A stretch of DNA of 64,000 nucleotides from Atrina japonica (GCA_030159075.1 BROG01000149.1:30001-94000); one strand, 5' to 3'. Counted from the first letter of the stretch, positions 22,827-34,979 are shown. Numbers and translations are program-made. The notes: generated by a model from the sequence alone, not told the origin.

Positions 22827-22882
22827 GGTCAGTAGTTATAGGCAGCTCCATAGCGCCAGTTGAATTTTGCCGCCAGGAGCGC

Positions 22883-23075
22883 CACCAGTTGGGTTTTTCG
22901 AGTTTTGGGTTAGGAGTGAATCTATTTTGAGAACCGAAAGTTAAGGTTTTTCCAGGTTTCGGTTTGAAGTGAGATGAGTAGATCCGTAGTAGTTTGGGTC
23001 ACAAGAGTTGAAGAAAGTTCGTAAGAGTTCACGAGAGGTGTAATGCTAATAGGAGATGGGTTTTCCCAGTTTGGA
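22883..23075 (+). repeat. left inverted repeat of the Polinton-like element
   Basis: Aligns with the reverse complement of 30027-30220 through shared blocks gtgaatctatttt, agaaccgaaagtt, gagatgagta, gagttcacgagaggtgtaat and gggttttcccag. Confidence 0.85.
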
Positions 23076-23214
23076 GGTGTACAATGAATCTACATCAGCT
23101 TTGATCAGTTGGCGTATTCCCCTTATTGCATGATTTAGATTTAGCTAAATAAACGTTGTGCGAACTCTATTTTATTCAGATATTGGATTTTACTGTTTGT
23201 ACATGATTCATAAG

Positions 23215-23535
23215 GTAAAATCCATGCTTATCTAATGCAAAACTCACCCTGCTGGCAGTTTTATCCAGATCGTAAATTAGCTCTCAGGGGCCTAACTGAA
23301 CCTATTCTATAGCCATATGACTTAATTTTTTTCTTCTTGGATATTTGGCATTTTTAATGTGTTACAAGAAAAATAATCTAGGTCTATCTAATAAAAACTG
23401 AAACACTCACCCAAGTTGGTAGAAGTTTTTTTCTAATATTGTTGACACCTAGAGCCCCGGATCTCAAATGATTTCTCAGAGGCCTAACTGAACCTTTTCT
23501 CTGGTCACATGATTTACTATTTTAGACGTTTGTCA
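23215..23535. repeat. diverged tandem duplication, about 165 bp
   Basis: Two units share aactcacccNNgttggNag, ggcctaactgaacc and catatgactta/cacatgattta. Non-coding, just inside the left inverted repeat. Confidence 0.6.
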
Positions 23536-24152
23536 ATCTATTCAAGTGAATACTTGAGTCATTACAAAACCAAAAATGAAAATAATACGTTTAATGTTGA
23601 ACGAACATACAACGGTAGCGGGTAGCAAGCAAACGCGTGTGTGAGTCTGTTTTGCTAAGTAAAGACATCCGAGTAGTTCGATGTCGAAGTACGTTTTATT
23701 TAGTACACTATATAATAACTATTCTTTGTACTGATGTGCTGAAAATGCATGAAGAGTACGCGTTTTTATCTTTACAAGATCAAAATCTTACCGTTTGGCA
23801 TTACAAAATGGCGAGACATACCGTCCTGAAAAGCTAGTACAGTCAGCTGACTCGGTGACGTCACACTAGTGTCATTAGCTGGCATGCCCAGCGGGTTTGG
23901 ACTCCAATTCGTTTCAGGTTTATGCTAAGTTGTGTTAGTCATTATGTTGCCACTAATTTTAAAATGATAATAATACGTCGATCATAGATTATTGACTTCT
24001 TAAGCTCATATTTATATTTAAAATCGAGAAGTTTTTTTTTATGTAATGCGACATGTTTTGATGTCCCCGCTAAAAAGATTCAAAATGTATTTTCGCATAG
24101 GATTAGGGAATGTCCCTCTGGGAAATGTACAATAATTGAACGAAAAAAAATC

Positions 24153-24715
24153 TTAAACTGTCACTTCATTATCGAACAGGGGTGCCAGCTGCATCAAGCG
24201 ATACACATTTTCCCAAAGGCGGTTCCGGTCTGTTTCTTTGGTCCATTGAGTAGCTCTCCAATCTGGGCAGTAGAATTTCTGTTTGTAGGCATCTCTAAAT
24301 GTTTTAAGAATGCTGCATTGCTCTAAACGTTCTTCATATTTCTGCAAGATGTTTATTTCGTTCACCGTGTCTAAAGCCTCGTCAAAGTAATGAACATCAT
24401 CGCGCCGTCATCATCCATCATAAGGCAGGAATGTTGTTTTTGACTCGGAAGATCAATCTCGCAGCTGCAACATTGAGTTTTGGATAATACAGCTTCTGCA
24501 TACACCATGTGCGATTGACTACCAATGGATTGACTGTAGCTCTGCACCATGTTGTAGTTGACGTTGACGAAAATAGCAAGTACAATGGCACACAAGCAGA
24601 AGTTCATTTCGTCCGAACAACAGCTTTTATCGCGGAGTGCGTCATGTGACATTTTATCCCATCTATCTTTTAAAACTTTATTAGTTTGTAAATGTATATC
24701 TCTCGATCTAGTCAC
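24153..24715 (-). pseudogene. small Cys-containing ORF pair in the Polinton-like element
   Basis: Two overlapping-phase ORFs abut at about 24370. The upstream one, read from an internal Met at about 24609, starts with a hydrophobic segment MNFCLCAIVLAIFVNVN (signal-peptide or membrane-anchor like). It then has CCSCEIDLPSQKQHSC, a possible metal-binding Cx2C...H-x-C arrangement. The downstream ORF (EINILQKYEERLEQC onward, about 70 residues) carries on in another frame with similar composition, which suggests one coding sequence of about 150 residues broken by a frameshift. I do not recognise a named family. A TATA-like tatata lies on the minus strand near 24740. It could be element cargo or an unrelated small host gene. 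Confidence 0.45.
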
Positions 24716-25020
24716 GAACTGTACCGTAGAACTCCCAATATATAGGATCGTGCCGTACTGCGCTTACGTCATCTGTAAAGGTTTCCAATCAGGACTACAT
24801 TGTATCTGATGTTTCTGTGTGATAGAAAACAGTAGATCATCCATACAGTTGCAGTCATGATTCTCTCTGTGTGCACTCTGTGTGCCTTCTTGTGATGTAA
24901 TGTGAGCCTATGTACTAGATGCCACAACTCCCACAACCAAACAAGTCACGTGATCCCCGAATCGTATTTTTATACTCTTTTTCTCTCCCATTTACATGTG
25001 CTCGCGCTCGCCCTCTCTTT

Positions 25021-25023
<3 letters not shown>

Positions 25024-25101
<78 letters not shown>

Positions 25102-25117
25102 TCTCTCTCTCTCTCAC
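25024..25117. repeat. (CT)n microsatellite
   Basis: About 75 bp of pure CT, then CACA, then a further 15 bp of CT. It produces overlapping Ser-Leu and Arg-Glu ORFs that are not genes. Confidence 0.98.
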
Positions 25118-25512
25118 AATAAAAAGGGGCATTGCTGACCATACCTTCTATTATACGTTTTGGCATTTGACCTTGATAAAAATGATCTGTAATCTTTGAA
25201 CTGTACCAGCAGGAAAAGTAAACGTTTTTACTACACGTCTCAAGGGAAATTTATCAGTACTGATATTCTTCTGTTCGTTCATCTGATTCAGTAAGGTCGC
25301 AATGGGTTTCACTTTATGTACCGCTTGATACATTTGTAATATCTTCAAATAACCCAATTCACCTCCTCCACACATTATGTAAAACGGTTCACGACTTCTA
25401 TTAAACGTTAGGCCTTATTGTCAATAGGTAGATACCGTTTCTGTTCAACAGATCCAAATGGAGACGAATCGTCATATTAAAGGTTTTACTTTCACATATA
25501 CGTTCATGACGA

Positions 25513-26770
25513 TCAACCAGTCCTGAGTTTTTTCTCGGCATGGGAATTCACCGTGTCAAATCGTTCTTGATGATCATCTTGGATGTAAAACACATAAGGA
25601 TAACGATCAGGTACTCGTTTCTCCATCGTGAACAGTTCTCGGGTCCAGTTAGGTAAGTATCCTTTATCAAATGTACGTTTTACTTTTATACTGATACGTA
25701 CAAGATCACCTGCATAAAACCTGGACAATAAACGACGTTTAGGAGGGGTGCCATATAAGGTCTCCCAGACTTCTATCACATTGGAAGGATTTACTTCTAT
25801 GGGACTTCTACCGATACTACGATGATACGATTGATTACAAGCTTGAACAATCTGAGGTAGAACGTTAACATAACGACGTGAACGAGTGTGAGTAAAATAT
25901 CTCCAAATGCGAGCTTTCAGTGTCCGTTGAAATCGTTCTACAATACTAGCTTTTGTTTCTGTTTTGTCTTTCATAAAGAAATTAATATCATGAAACGTTT
26001 GACGAAATTCACGATTAAAAAACTCGTTCCTTTATCGGTTTGTATACGAATAGGACGTCGTCCTTTAGCTTGTTTTAATACTGCTTGAAACCCTCGTTCC
26101 ATTTTGTGGCTGATTTATTTTTCAAAGGGATAACCCAAGCATATATAGATAGAAAATCAATGACACATAAGAGAAAAGTACACTCATCATTGTGTGTCTT
26201 GATGTTGGATACATCAGCTAAATATAACTACCATTGTTCATCCATATCGGTCTCTCTCGTTTGGTTACGAGGAAACTTTCTCTTAATAGATTTATGAAGC
26301 GTATACGTGTCTTGTTCTTTCAACTATTATTTGATCTCATTTAGAGAAATGGGGTACATTCGACGTTTCACTTCTAGATAGAGAGGTTGTATATCTGCAT
26401 ACCCACCCCGATTAGAGGGATCATAATAGATGGATGCTAATTTGGCATTTTGCGAAGATTTTGAGTTTTGATTTTTTACTTTTTCTGTTTTCTGAGACCA
26501 AGGTCTCTGTTTTTCAGGATGACGAGACTGTTGTAGATACGTACGATATCGATGAAGTTCTTGACCAAACTTGGCTACCTTAGCTTCAGGAGTCAAATCA
26601 TCACGATCTACAATTGCATCTAATTCATTACCTAAACGTACCGAAGATGCTACTTCCGGTGTATGAGGCAAAGGATGTAAACTTCTTTGTCTTAAGACCG
26701 GTTTCTTTGAACCCAAGTGATGTTTCTGACGTTTTGTTAAAGGTATTACTCCTGTTAAGATGTTATACAC
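25513..26770 (-). pseudogene. retroviral-type DDE integrase of the Polinton-like element, broken
   Basis: Runs from an N-terminal region (26770-26327, ending in the conserved YYDPSNRGGYADIQPLY phrase) through the catalytic core to a C-terminal tail (25513-25974). Candidate catalytic residues are Asp at 26213-26215, Asp at 26034-26036 (QTDKG context) and Glu at 25936-25938 (KASIVERFQRTLK context). The second Asp and the Glu are about 33 codons apart, as in D-D-35-E integrases. The tail resembles proteins annotated in animals as 'transposon-derived protein F54H12.3-like', which are Polinton integrases. The frame changes near 26325 and near 26010, and an in-frame TAG stands at 26228-26230, so no full-length enzyme can be made. 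Confidence 0.85.
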
Positions 26771-26973
26771 TACTTCACAAATTTTTATGATTGTGTTATC
26801 AGGGGCATAGCGTAAGAAAATAATGGTTTTGTCCTAAGACTTTAATCAAAGTGGCATGAGATTCAAGCCCATTCTTACTTTTTTTGGTGCCATACTTATG
26901 ATCTGACTATAACTAAGTGATCTATACGAATGGCTCAGCAAATGATCTAGTGTGGTGGTTTTATAAACCTATA

Positions 26974-27261
26974 TCAACATAGGGTGTTGAAGTCGTTTAT
27001 GATCTTGAAGTTCTTTACTTGTATTAAAAAGAGTCTGACACCACGCACACGTGTAGCTATTCGTATATGAAGTAGATTTGTTCTAGACTGGCTGGTCATC
27101 AGAGGTCCAAAGGTAGAAGTAAACGACGGTAAACGAGTAGATTTTGAAGTACACGTAACAGGTTTGTTTAGCTGAGATAATAGATCTTTTGCAGGTAAAG
27201 GTTTTGCCAATAAGTGAAATAACAAGGACTGTTTTGTAGTAGAAGTCAGAGTAGACTTCAT
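26974..27261 (-). pseudogene. C2H2 zinc-finger segment between integrase and ATPase
   Basis: The minus strand reads SYTCAWCQTLFNTSKELQDH followed by KRLQH, a C-X2-C-X12-H-X4-H finger: Cys codons at 27047-27049 and 27038-27040, His codons at 26999-27001 and 26984-26986. It is in a different frame from the longer ORF over the same bases (Ser/Thr/Leu-rich), so a frameshift probably separates them. A Pro/Thr/Ser-rich ORF continues upstream (27262-27456). Single fingers of this kind could bind DNA or RNA. No closer family was recognised. Confidence 0.55.
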
Positions 27262-27480
27262 CTAAGTTACATTCAGTTTCTGTAGGGCTGCTTTAGTTTT
27301 AGTAATATAAGGTTGTTTTTGTTGAATAATTTTGATATTAGGTCTACCAAGAAGACGTATAGGTTGTCCAAAGATAGACGTTGCAGTAGCAGAAGTTCCT
27401 GCTATAGGGCTGTTGGTCGTATGTGGAGACGTTATTTGTGTAGAAGTCTGATTCAATCTGTTCCAGATTCAGTTTCAGAA

Positions 27481-27771
27481 TCAATGGTGGGTTCTTTTTC
27501 TTAGGACTCCTATTTTTCTGCTTAGGAGGAGGGGTTGCCTTTGGTTTTTCGTTTTAGGTGCAGTGTTCTTATTGAGATGTCCAACCCACTGTAAAAGGGA
27601 TCGAATGATTACCCCACCTAAGAACCCTGCCCCTACTGTTGCTGTAGGTTTGGTCACTGGAATAGTACCAGACAGAAGATTTGTAACCCCCATACCAAAC
27701 CATTTCAATAAAGCATCTCTGCCTAATTCTAACAGTTCTTGACATCTTACGCGATCTTTCTCCAACTGCAA
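27481..27771 (-). pseudogene. unknown ORF with hydrophobic middle
   Basis: 96 codons: an acidic, basic mixed start (LEKDRVRCQELLELGRDAL), a Gly/Val-rich hydrophobic stretch (VGAGFLGGVIIRSLLQW) and a basic tail. The order suggests a virion-associated or membrane-active protein of the element, but this is inference from position only. Overlapping frames left and right indicate breakage. Confidence 0.35.
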
Positions 27772-27960
27772 TTTCTTAAAGTAGTCACCAGTTTACTGGT
27801 GGCTTTAGGTAAAGGATTCGTGATTCTACGTTAACAGGAATGCGAGAAATGACGACACAGAGAAAGGTACCGTCTACTTATAAGGTTTATACGACAATAT
27901 TCCTCCCGTATACCAAGGATGAAACAGATCTGATCTTAATGTTATATTATCAGAAGTAGA

Positions 27961-28482
27961 CTATGTGAGATAAATCAAAAGATAGCCATGAGGGCGATTT
28001 GTAGCATCGTGATAAGCATGGTTTAACCCTGGTAGGTCTAACTGACGTGATAAGCTGGTCACTTGAGATTTATCTCTAGGATTCTTAAACAGGACGAGAT
28101 AATGAGCATTCATACTTATGGTACGATATTGTTTAGCACGATCAAATAAGTTTTGAGTGATGTAGATCACACTCGTGTTCCGATGAAGTACTTTACGTGT
28201 AAACCAATTTTACGATAGAATCGAGAGCTTTACTACCCATCATATCATCAAAGACAAGTAGGTGGCGACGAGTTGGGTCAGACACTAACACTTCGTCATC
28301 CTCGGGTAAATTTTTAATGAAGTGAACATGATGTTCGCATTGTAAGATTTCATAAGCAGGTTGCCATTCACGATAACAGCATATAATTTTGTCGGGAAAG
28401 GATGAATCCATTGATCATTCCATTCTATCAGTTGTTTTACAAATTCAGTTTTCCCTGATTTGGTAGGTCCTGCCACAATCAT
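27961..28482 (-). pseudogene. FtsK/HerA-type packaging ATPase of the Polinton-like element, broken
   Basis: Walker A GPTKSGKT lies near the start (about 28448-28471), Walker B HLLVFDDMM at about 28238-28262. A C-terminal part (27961-28170) with YITQNLF and a QLDLPG phrase is typical of the DNA-packaging ATPases of Polintons and related viruses. The three parts are in different frames, with shifts near 28390 and near 28180. Family members pump DNA into capsids; this copy cannot encode one. Confidence 0.82.
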
Positions 28483-28559
28483 GGTAAATCCATGCTTTAA
28501 TTGTATCGTATCGGCAGATATGGACTAATAACAAGCCTTTTACAATAATCATGTAGTAA

Positions 28560-28910
28560 CATACATGGTCATGCATTTAGTGTATAAATCATCTAAGGTA
28601 AAAGACGTCGTTCCGATACGTAGCAGATCATGGACTCCGAATAGGCCTCTGACGTCATCCGTTGTGTGCACATTCATAGTCTTTATATCAACCAGACATA
28701 ATTTGTTTTATCCGGTAACAGTTCATCATAGACAACTTTGAAAATATCCCTTCAGAAAGTGATTTCATTACAAACCATCAGTGATCGTAGTGACAGTTGT
28801 GCGGCCTACTCCACGTAGACCAAGTTTACAAGCCGTCCGCCGTCACTACCACCTTTTAGGCCAAGAACACCACCAACTAGACCTCCTCTGCCAAGTGTAT
28901 GTATAAGCTG
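28560..28910 (-). pseudogene. short ORF relics right of the ATPase
   Basis: A 37-codon open stretch (DDVRGLFGVHDLLRIGTTSF...) ends at a stop near 28555 just upstream of the ATPase. A Gly-rich stretch GGLVGGVLGLKGGSDGG lies at about 28830-28905. Both are in the element's transcription direction. Capsid or minor-virion proteins would be expected here, but similarity cannot be shown. Confidence 0.3.
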
Positions 28911-29279
28911 CAGCATCAGGTGGATTTGAGAGGGCTGTGTGAAAAATTAGACGGCTGATAAAAGAGGAGATGGAAGTCAGTCGCTTGCGACGTCTGCTGG
29001 ACGGACAATAGACTTTCTCATCATCGAGAATACAACGGCCCTTTTAAGGGCCACCCATCTTACCAGAAAAGAAACCTTAACTGAAAGTATTCAGGTTTTT
29101 GTGTATATTTGTGTTATACAGTAGCTAAGTCTAAAATATAGTACATGTAGATTAATTTTCTATGTTAACATTCACTAGTTCTTTTACTTAGTCGATAAAA
29201 AGACTTTGTTTTATTAGATTTCAATAGATAGAAATCCAAACCGTTCTAATTCTAAATATAGTAACTTAAAAATCCAGAA

Positions 29280-29450
29280 GTTACACACTTTACAACTTTG
29301 AAACTTAGAACGTTACCAACTTTATCACTTTGAAAGTTAGACAGTTGCAAACTTTGAAAGTTAGACAGTTGCAAGCTTTGAAACATGAGAACGTTATAAA
29401 TTTCATCACTTTTACAAACTTTGAGTACGTTACAAACTTCAGACTATTGA
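29280..29450. repeat. short imperfect tandem repeats
   Basis: Repeated actttgaaa(g/c)ttagaNagtt and cgttacaaactt phrases with a period of about 27 bp. Confidence 0.7.
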
Positions 29451-29632
29451 CATGTCCTATGTACCTCTCTTGCCGTGAAATGTGTAAGTCATCGTTTCCG
29501 TTAAAATGAAGTATCCCCATTTCTGACTGGATCCCCTGTCAATATACGAAACTAGATATCCCATGATTCCATATCCAAGATGGCGACCCTTCCTATACTT
29601 CCTGTTTCACTACCCACCCACCCTTTTGGTGC

Positions 29633-29850
29633 AGACAGTATATAGAGTCTTACAGAGTAATCTCCCCTTTGTCCCAAGCATACAGTCTATACAGAGTAGT
29701 CTCCCATTTGTTCCAACCATAGAATCTATACTGAGTGATCTCCACTTTATCCCAACCATAGAGTCTACACAGAGTAACCTCCCCTTTGTTCCAACCATAA
29801 AGTCTATACAAAGTGATCTCACTTTGTACAAACCCATAAGCTGTACATAA
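29633..29850. repeat. about 43-bp minisatellite
   Basis: Five diverged units of agtctatacagagtNatctc + ccctttgttccaaccata. Inside the right part of the Polinton-like element. Open reading frames over it on both strands are repeat by-products. Confidence 0.9.
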
Positions 29851-30026
29851 TCTCCCTTAGTACAATAACATGTTTAAGCTTGACTCGCGGTTACGAGCTT
29901 GGCCTACCGCTTCTCGCGCTTGCGCTCTTGAAACGGGATTGGCATACTCATCCTCAACGTATCCTGATCTCAACAGAAACGGGGAAATTTAGAATTGCTG
30001 CGGATACACTGATAACACTCTAAACA

Positions 30027-30220
30027 CGAAATCTGGGAAAACCCAACTTCTGTTAACATTACACCTCTCGTGAACTCTCGCCAACGCTCGTGGACTCTTG
30101 CGACACCTAATACTCATCTCATCTTCAAACCCAAAACTGGAAAAACAAAAACTTTCGGTTCTAAAAATAGATTCACTACCAACCCAAAAACTGGGAAAAC
30201 GCAACTTCTGTAGTTAGCAT
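30027..30220 (-). repeat. right inverted repeat of the Polinton-like element
   Basis: Reverse-complement partner of 22883-23075. The gttttcccag subrepeat occurs near both ends of the arm. A minus-strand ORF covering it is a by-product of the repeat. Confidence 0.85.
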
Positions 30221-30399
30221 CTGACCTCTTGTGAACTCACGTGACCTCTCCTGACCCCGACCTCTTATAGCGAAGGTTCTCATTGACTCACTATCCAATA
30301 TTGCCGCCCCCACATCCTTCCAGTTCCGGTCACTGACATTCTATAAGAAATCGAAAAATTAAAGACAAATTTCCAAACACAAGTTTAGATAATGTCACT

Positions 30400-30949
30400 A
30401 GCCTCAAACTTAACCCCTTTTAAAACCAACTTTTGAGTTGTTCCCTACATCACCGCATAAAAAAGCTTGCCCCCTGGGAAGCTTTTTTTTATTCCAGACG
30501 TGTTGATAATGTATAAAAAATTGGTATGTGAGAAAGTATGGGGAGGGGCGTCCCTGGCCTCCCCGGTACCTACGCCCACATACATAATATGTCAATAATT
30601 GGTAAGATATAACTTACATTTTGATATAAAGCAAAATTTGCCAAGTTTACAAATAAGTTACAAGTTATTCATACAAACTGAGGAAAAGAAAAAAATTTCT
30701 TTACCGAAATGATGGGCAACAGGGAAGGAAGAGTATATATAATGTAATAGTTTTGGTCGAAATTTTGATAATAGTAAGTCCGGATTCCGGAAAATCAATT
30801 ATTCAAGATTTGAAAAAATCAAGTATTTAAAAAAATGAAAGAAATTACGTCAAAAAGTGGGGGCACAAACATACTTGCGCCCCCCTCCCGTGCTTCAAAA
30901 GTGCGGGGGCAGCGCACGTACCCCCGCTGCCCCCCTTGTCCTACGCCCT

Positions 30950-30950
<1 letters not shown>
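30400..30950. repeat. 'cctacgcc' family repeat
   Basis: Contains ctccccggtacctacgccc (30557-30575) and gccccccttgtcctacgccc. Related in phrasing to the sequence starting taggcgtaggaacc at 34668, in opposite orientation. No coding content. Confidence 0.45.

Positions 30951-30952
<2 letters not shown>

Positions 30953-31003
<51 letters not shown>
30953..31003. repeat. (AT)n microsatellite
   Basis: About 50 bp of TA repeats. Confidence 0.95.
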
Positions 31004-31007
<4 letters not shown>

Positions 31008-32851
31008 TTAATATTACATAAATACTGCTTGCTGATTGGCTGGAGCAAAGCAAGCTAAATCTGTATAACCTCCTTTGCTCCCGTATAACTGGCATTGCTA
31101 CGTCACGAGCCCCTTGACGTTACAAAGCATAAGGAACTACTTTCAATGACACTGCTTACATGCACACAGTATGTTTGTCGAACGAAAACATAAATAAAAC
31201 CATAACGCTTTTTGTTCATGTTTTAATATCAGTATAACAGATCGTATAATTCAAGAGTCGCAGCCATGCTATTGTTATGACGGATAATGCCGATACCTAG
31301 CCTACCGAAGCACAGGGCCCGGGGCTCGTATCTGGGCATTGTCTACAGTAATCAGTATGCTCGTCCATTTCAAAATGAAAAACAAAAATCGTGTACATTT
31401 CCTCATTTCATCACAGGAAAGAAAGTTGATAAGTATGTAAATAAATCTCTGATTATAAAAGCCAAACCTCCGATACGGATCCATCCCCGGTATTTTTTAT
31501 AGTCAAAAGAAATCAACATCCCGTGTTGGCAGATCAGTCTGATTGCGTCACGTTTTGAACAGCACATATCAACAGGTTAAGTGGGTAGTTGATGTCAATT
31601 TTTATTTTGTATTATTTATCTATTTACCTGTCACTCACACTTCATGTTTAAAACAATCCTCTATACACAGTTTAACTTATTTTGTTTTCGCCATGGGTTT
31701 CATTCGAGTAACCTGTTGTTTCAGTCAACGGTATCTTGCGTACTTCTTGAACCATCTAAATCAGAGGTAATTCAGCACCTTCACATCAGATGACAACATG
31801 CTAACAGTAGGAACGACCATCATTTCCTGTTCAAGTGAATTGGGAAGATAATGATAAGCGATATTTTTTTATTACTAAACAACTGATTTAATTAATTGGA
31901 GTTTTTATTATTCACTATATATATTTTTTGAATTCGAAAAATCAAAGGTTTTATTTTTGAAGTGAGCCTCCCCGAGTCGGTCCTTCTCGCTGCCATCGAT
32001 CGCGGGATGCTAGATCAGTATTTTCATACGCGATTAACAGCTGATACCTATTTGTTTATTATTTTTTTATTTCTTTCGAAAAAAAATAAAATAAATAAAA
32101 CCTTATTTGATCTATATATCCTGTCCGTGATGTAGTAAATCATGTTTAAATTTAAATTATAAGGATTAACTTTAACATCTTTGCTATTTACTGTACGTTA
32201 ACTGGCATGAGGCAGAGTGCATTTCCTTGTACAAGGTAATTATTATTTGGTGGGTTTGGACTTGCACTAGATGCAAGGGTTTTCTTGTACTTTGTGACAT
32301 CGCAGTTTTCATAAATTAAGCAAAGATTCTCTTGTGACGTTTCGCGGGTTATTAAACATTATACGTGTAGTTATACTTTTGCGACATGGGATTCCTGTCA
32401 AACGATGAATTGTCATGTCCGCGGAACTCGCCGACCCGGAAGTAACACCGGCCTGCGAGGTGGACTCAATCATTGGCTGATTTATCGACGATCTCTTTTA
32501 GAGATTGCATTATCTCATAAACCTATAACCCACCAGATCTATGGTTATCGGTTATAACTGCGATAAGAGGTCAATTTTATTTGGAGGTCAAACATGAAAA
32601 TGTTATCTCAAAAATAGTTGTAAATTGAAGATAAACTGTTATTGTAAATGTTGGGCGAAGAAAGAAATGCCACATGTTTATAATATGCTTGACGTTAATA
32701 ATAAGATATTTTAAATATTTTCAAATGGATTTAAGGACTGGGACTTTTGTTTAACCACCATTCTCATGTGACAGCTACAGCATTAGTACGTGCGTCTTTT
32801 ACACGGTAAGAGTAATATAGCTGATGTAACGTGAAAAAGAAACCAATCTCT
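31004..32851. other. no gene seen
   Basis: AT-rich sequence without a supported exon or recognisable element. Several 60-75 codon ORFs are of random type. Confidence 0.5.
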
Positions 32852-33239
32852 GGGCCCGAAGTCACCAAATTTACTCAATACACAACTTTTATTTTATTAC
32901 TTTGACTATAAAATCGTTTGTATAATATTTGGGTTTGAATGATTAGGAAGTATATCATTTTTTTTATCATTCACATATAAATTGTTGAGTCATAATTTGG
33001 ATTTTCCTGTAAAAATGAATAAATATGTTGAGTACGATACTCAAAATTTGAGTACGTACTTAAACAATATTTTAATATTTCCGCAGTTTTTCTTCAAATG
33101 GACAATGGTGTTTATCATTATTTACAATTATACGCCATCAATACGCAAACATGTCCAGTTACAGAATAAATTTTACGTGTTTTTAACTTAAAATCATGAA
33201 AAGTGAGTTAGCTTGAGTAAATTTGGTGACTTCGGGCCC
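32852..33239. mobile_element. MITE with perfect 27-bp inverted ends (family C, copy 1)
   Basis: Terminal inverted repeats 32852-32878 and 33213-33239 match perfectly (start gggcccgaagtcaccaaatt). 388 bp, no ORF of note. A related copy is at 38623-38805. Confidence 0.88.
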
Positions 33240-33299
33240 TGGTCCCAGGCCGTGACTTGCTCAAAACATGAGAACAGCTGAAGTGTAAGTCATAGGAAA

Positions 33300-34660
33300 C
33301 GATATTTATAAAAACGATATGTGCACTTTTATAAACAAAAATATCTCATCAAAAAGTGAAGTTGTTTGGTCGTCTTTAAATCACAGTTTCTACAGTCCTA
33401 GAAACGCTATGCGGGTTATCCCGCCTGTCTGTGACGTCACACGAGAACAATGTTTATACATGTATTTTGTTCTCTATTACTTATTATTTTTGTTCTGTGG
33501 ATAGATAGATGCAATGTGAAGGTGTTGACATCGAATATTCAAAGTCCTAATGCTTAAAAAAGATGTTTTAAAATATAATAATTATAAGTTGATAAGACTT
33601 AATTTTCTCTATTTAAAAATCAAAGTACTGAAAGTACTGATACGAGTTGATGGCATACTAAGTTTTAATGAGGTATAATTAGGTTTTACAAAATAAGTAA
33701 CTAAAATCGGGTCAGACATTTGGCCTAACGTGAGTACTGATGGCTTATTTAATTTTCAACAAACTACATAGATCAGCGATATGATTATGATATCTTCTGC
33801 TTATAAACATCGTTTCATGATATTAAATTTCTATGCGACAGGGCAGTATCAGACCCTTACGCTATACTTCCTACCAATAGCCTTAAATCTCTAGGTCCAT
33901 ATACGGGTACATGTAAAACATTTTCCTAACTTCAAAGACTGCTGCGAGTTTCTCATCAGTTAAGATCACGTGAATGAGGAATGATGCAACTTCTACGTCC
34001 ACAGATCTTGCCAATACACAGTAAGGAAATCTTGACCAAAACTCATTGTTAATTGTTAACAGTCCAGTCTATCGCTTTTAATGTCAATTCTATCACAAGA
34101 GTATAATGGTAAAAATAATTGAAAAGTAGCATTCTAAAGCAAATTTATAATATCTTAAAATTCATAAAGGACGCCGAACTGACCTTTAATAGCATATATT
34201 TCAAAAAGTCTTGTAGACCTATATTTTTCAGCGAATTGTTACTATATTTTCGTAATTTTAAAAAGCAAAAATATACGAATAAAAGTGTGTTTTGGAAATT
34301 TCAATCTTGAAGTTAAGTTTATGTTGCTGAAATGCACATACATGTGTAATTTTTCGTCAATATAATGTGTTATTAACCCCATACTGCAATGTTCCCAATA
34401 AACAACTTAGCATAACATAGCATCAATTCGTAAAAAAAAGATACACAAAACCTAGTAATTTCAAACGTAAATTTGAAGAAATTCCACTTGGACTTGCGAG
34501 CCATTGGGGGAATTTATTGCATATTTTTTAAATATATGTATTACAAAATTATTTCTTACATCAATAAATTGGATGTTTGAAAAGATTGATTGAATTTTCT
34601 AATATTAATGAGGTTTTTTTTAAACATTACAAAGTATATTTTTATTAGAAATCGGACATA
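33300..34660. other. no gene seen
   Basis: AT-rich; no motif, splice-site set or repeat structure recognised. Confidence 0.45.
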
Positions 34661-34979
34661 GGCGTAGGAACCAGGGGGGCACCCCCTCCCCACTTTTTTC
34701 ACATACAAATTTTATTTTATATTACCATCACGTCTGGAATTCAGAAAAGGGCTTCCCAGAACTTTTAAATTTGGCCTACCAAAATTTTCGCGCCTCGCTC
34801 TGCTCGGCGAAAACAATTATATACACTTTCTTTCTTCTAACTCGAAATCCTGTATCCAACCAGGCTTTGTCTGTATATCTTGGATTTTATGGACTTGGAC
34901 TACTGCCTTTGTATTATGTGTTGTGTTTGCCCTACATATCACTAAAGATATTTTCCTTTGACGGTTTTCTCAGCATGTA

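Larger units (their letters stand above)
22883..30220 (-). mobile_element. degraded Polinton/Maverick-type element
   Basis: Bounded by diverged inverted repeats of about 195 bp (22883-23075 and 30027-30220), which themselves contain shorter subrepeats around gttttcccagtt. Within them, all on the minus strand and right to left, lie: Gly-rich and short capsid-like-context ORFs (about 28560-28905), a packaging-ATPase relic (27961-28482), an unknown hydrophobic ORF (27481-27771), a C2H2 zinc-finger segment (26974-27261), a retroviral-type integrase (25513-26770) and a small Cys-containing ORF (24153-24715). Integrase plus packaging ATPase is the hallmark gene pair of Polintons and adintovirus-like elements. 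Protein-primed DNA polymerase and capsid genes were not found. At about 7.3 kb it is under half the usual 15-20 kb, with frameshifts and stops throughout, so it is a dead, internally deleted copy. Confidence 0.75.

Noticed and set aside
24902..25199. Ser-Leu and Arg-Glu ORFs
   Set aside because: Produced by the (CT)n microsatellite.
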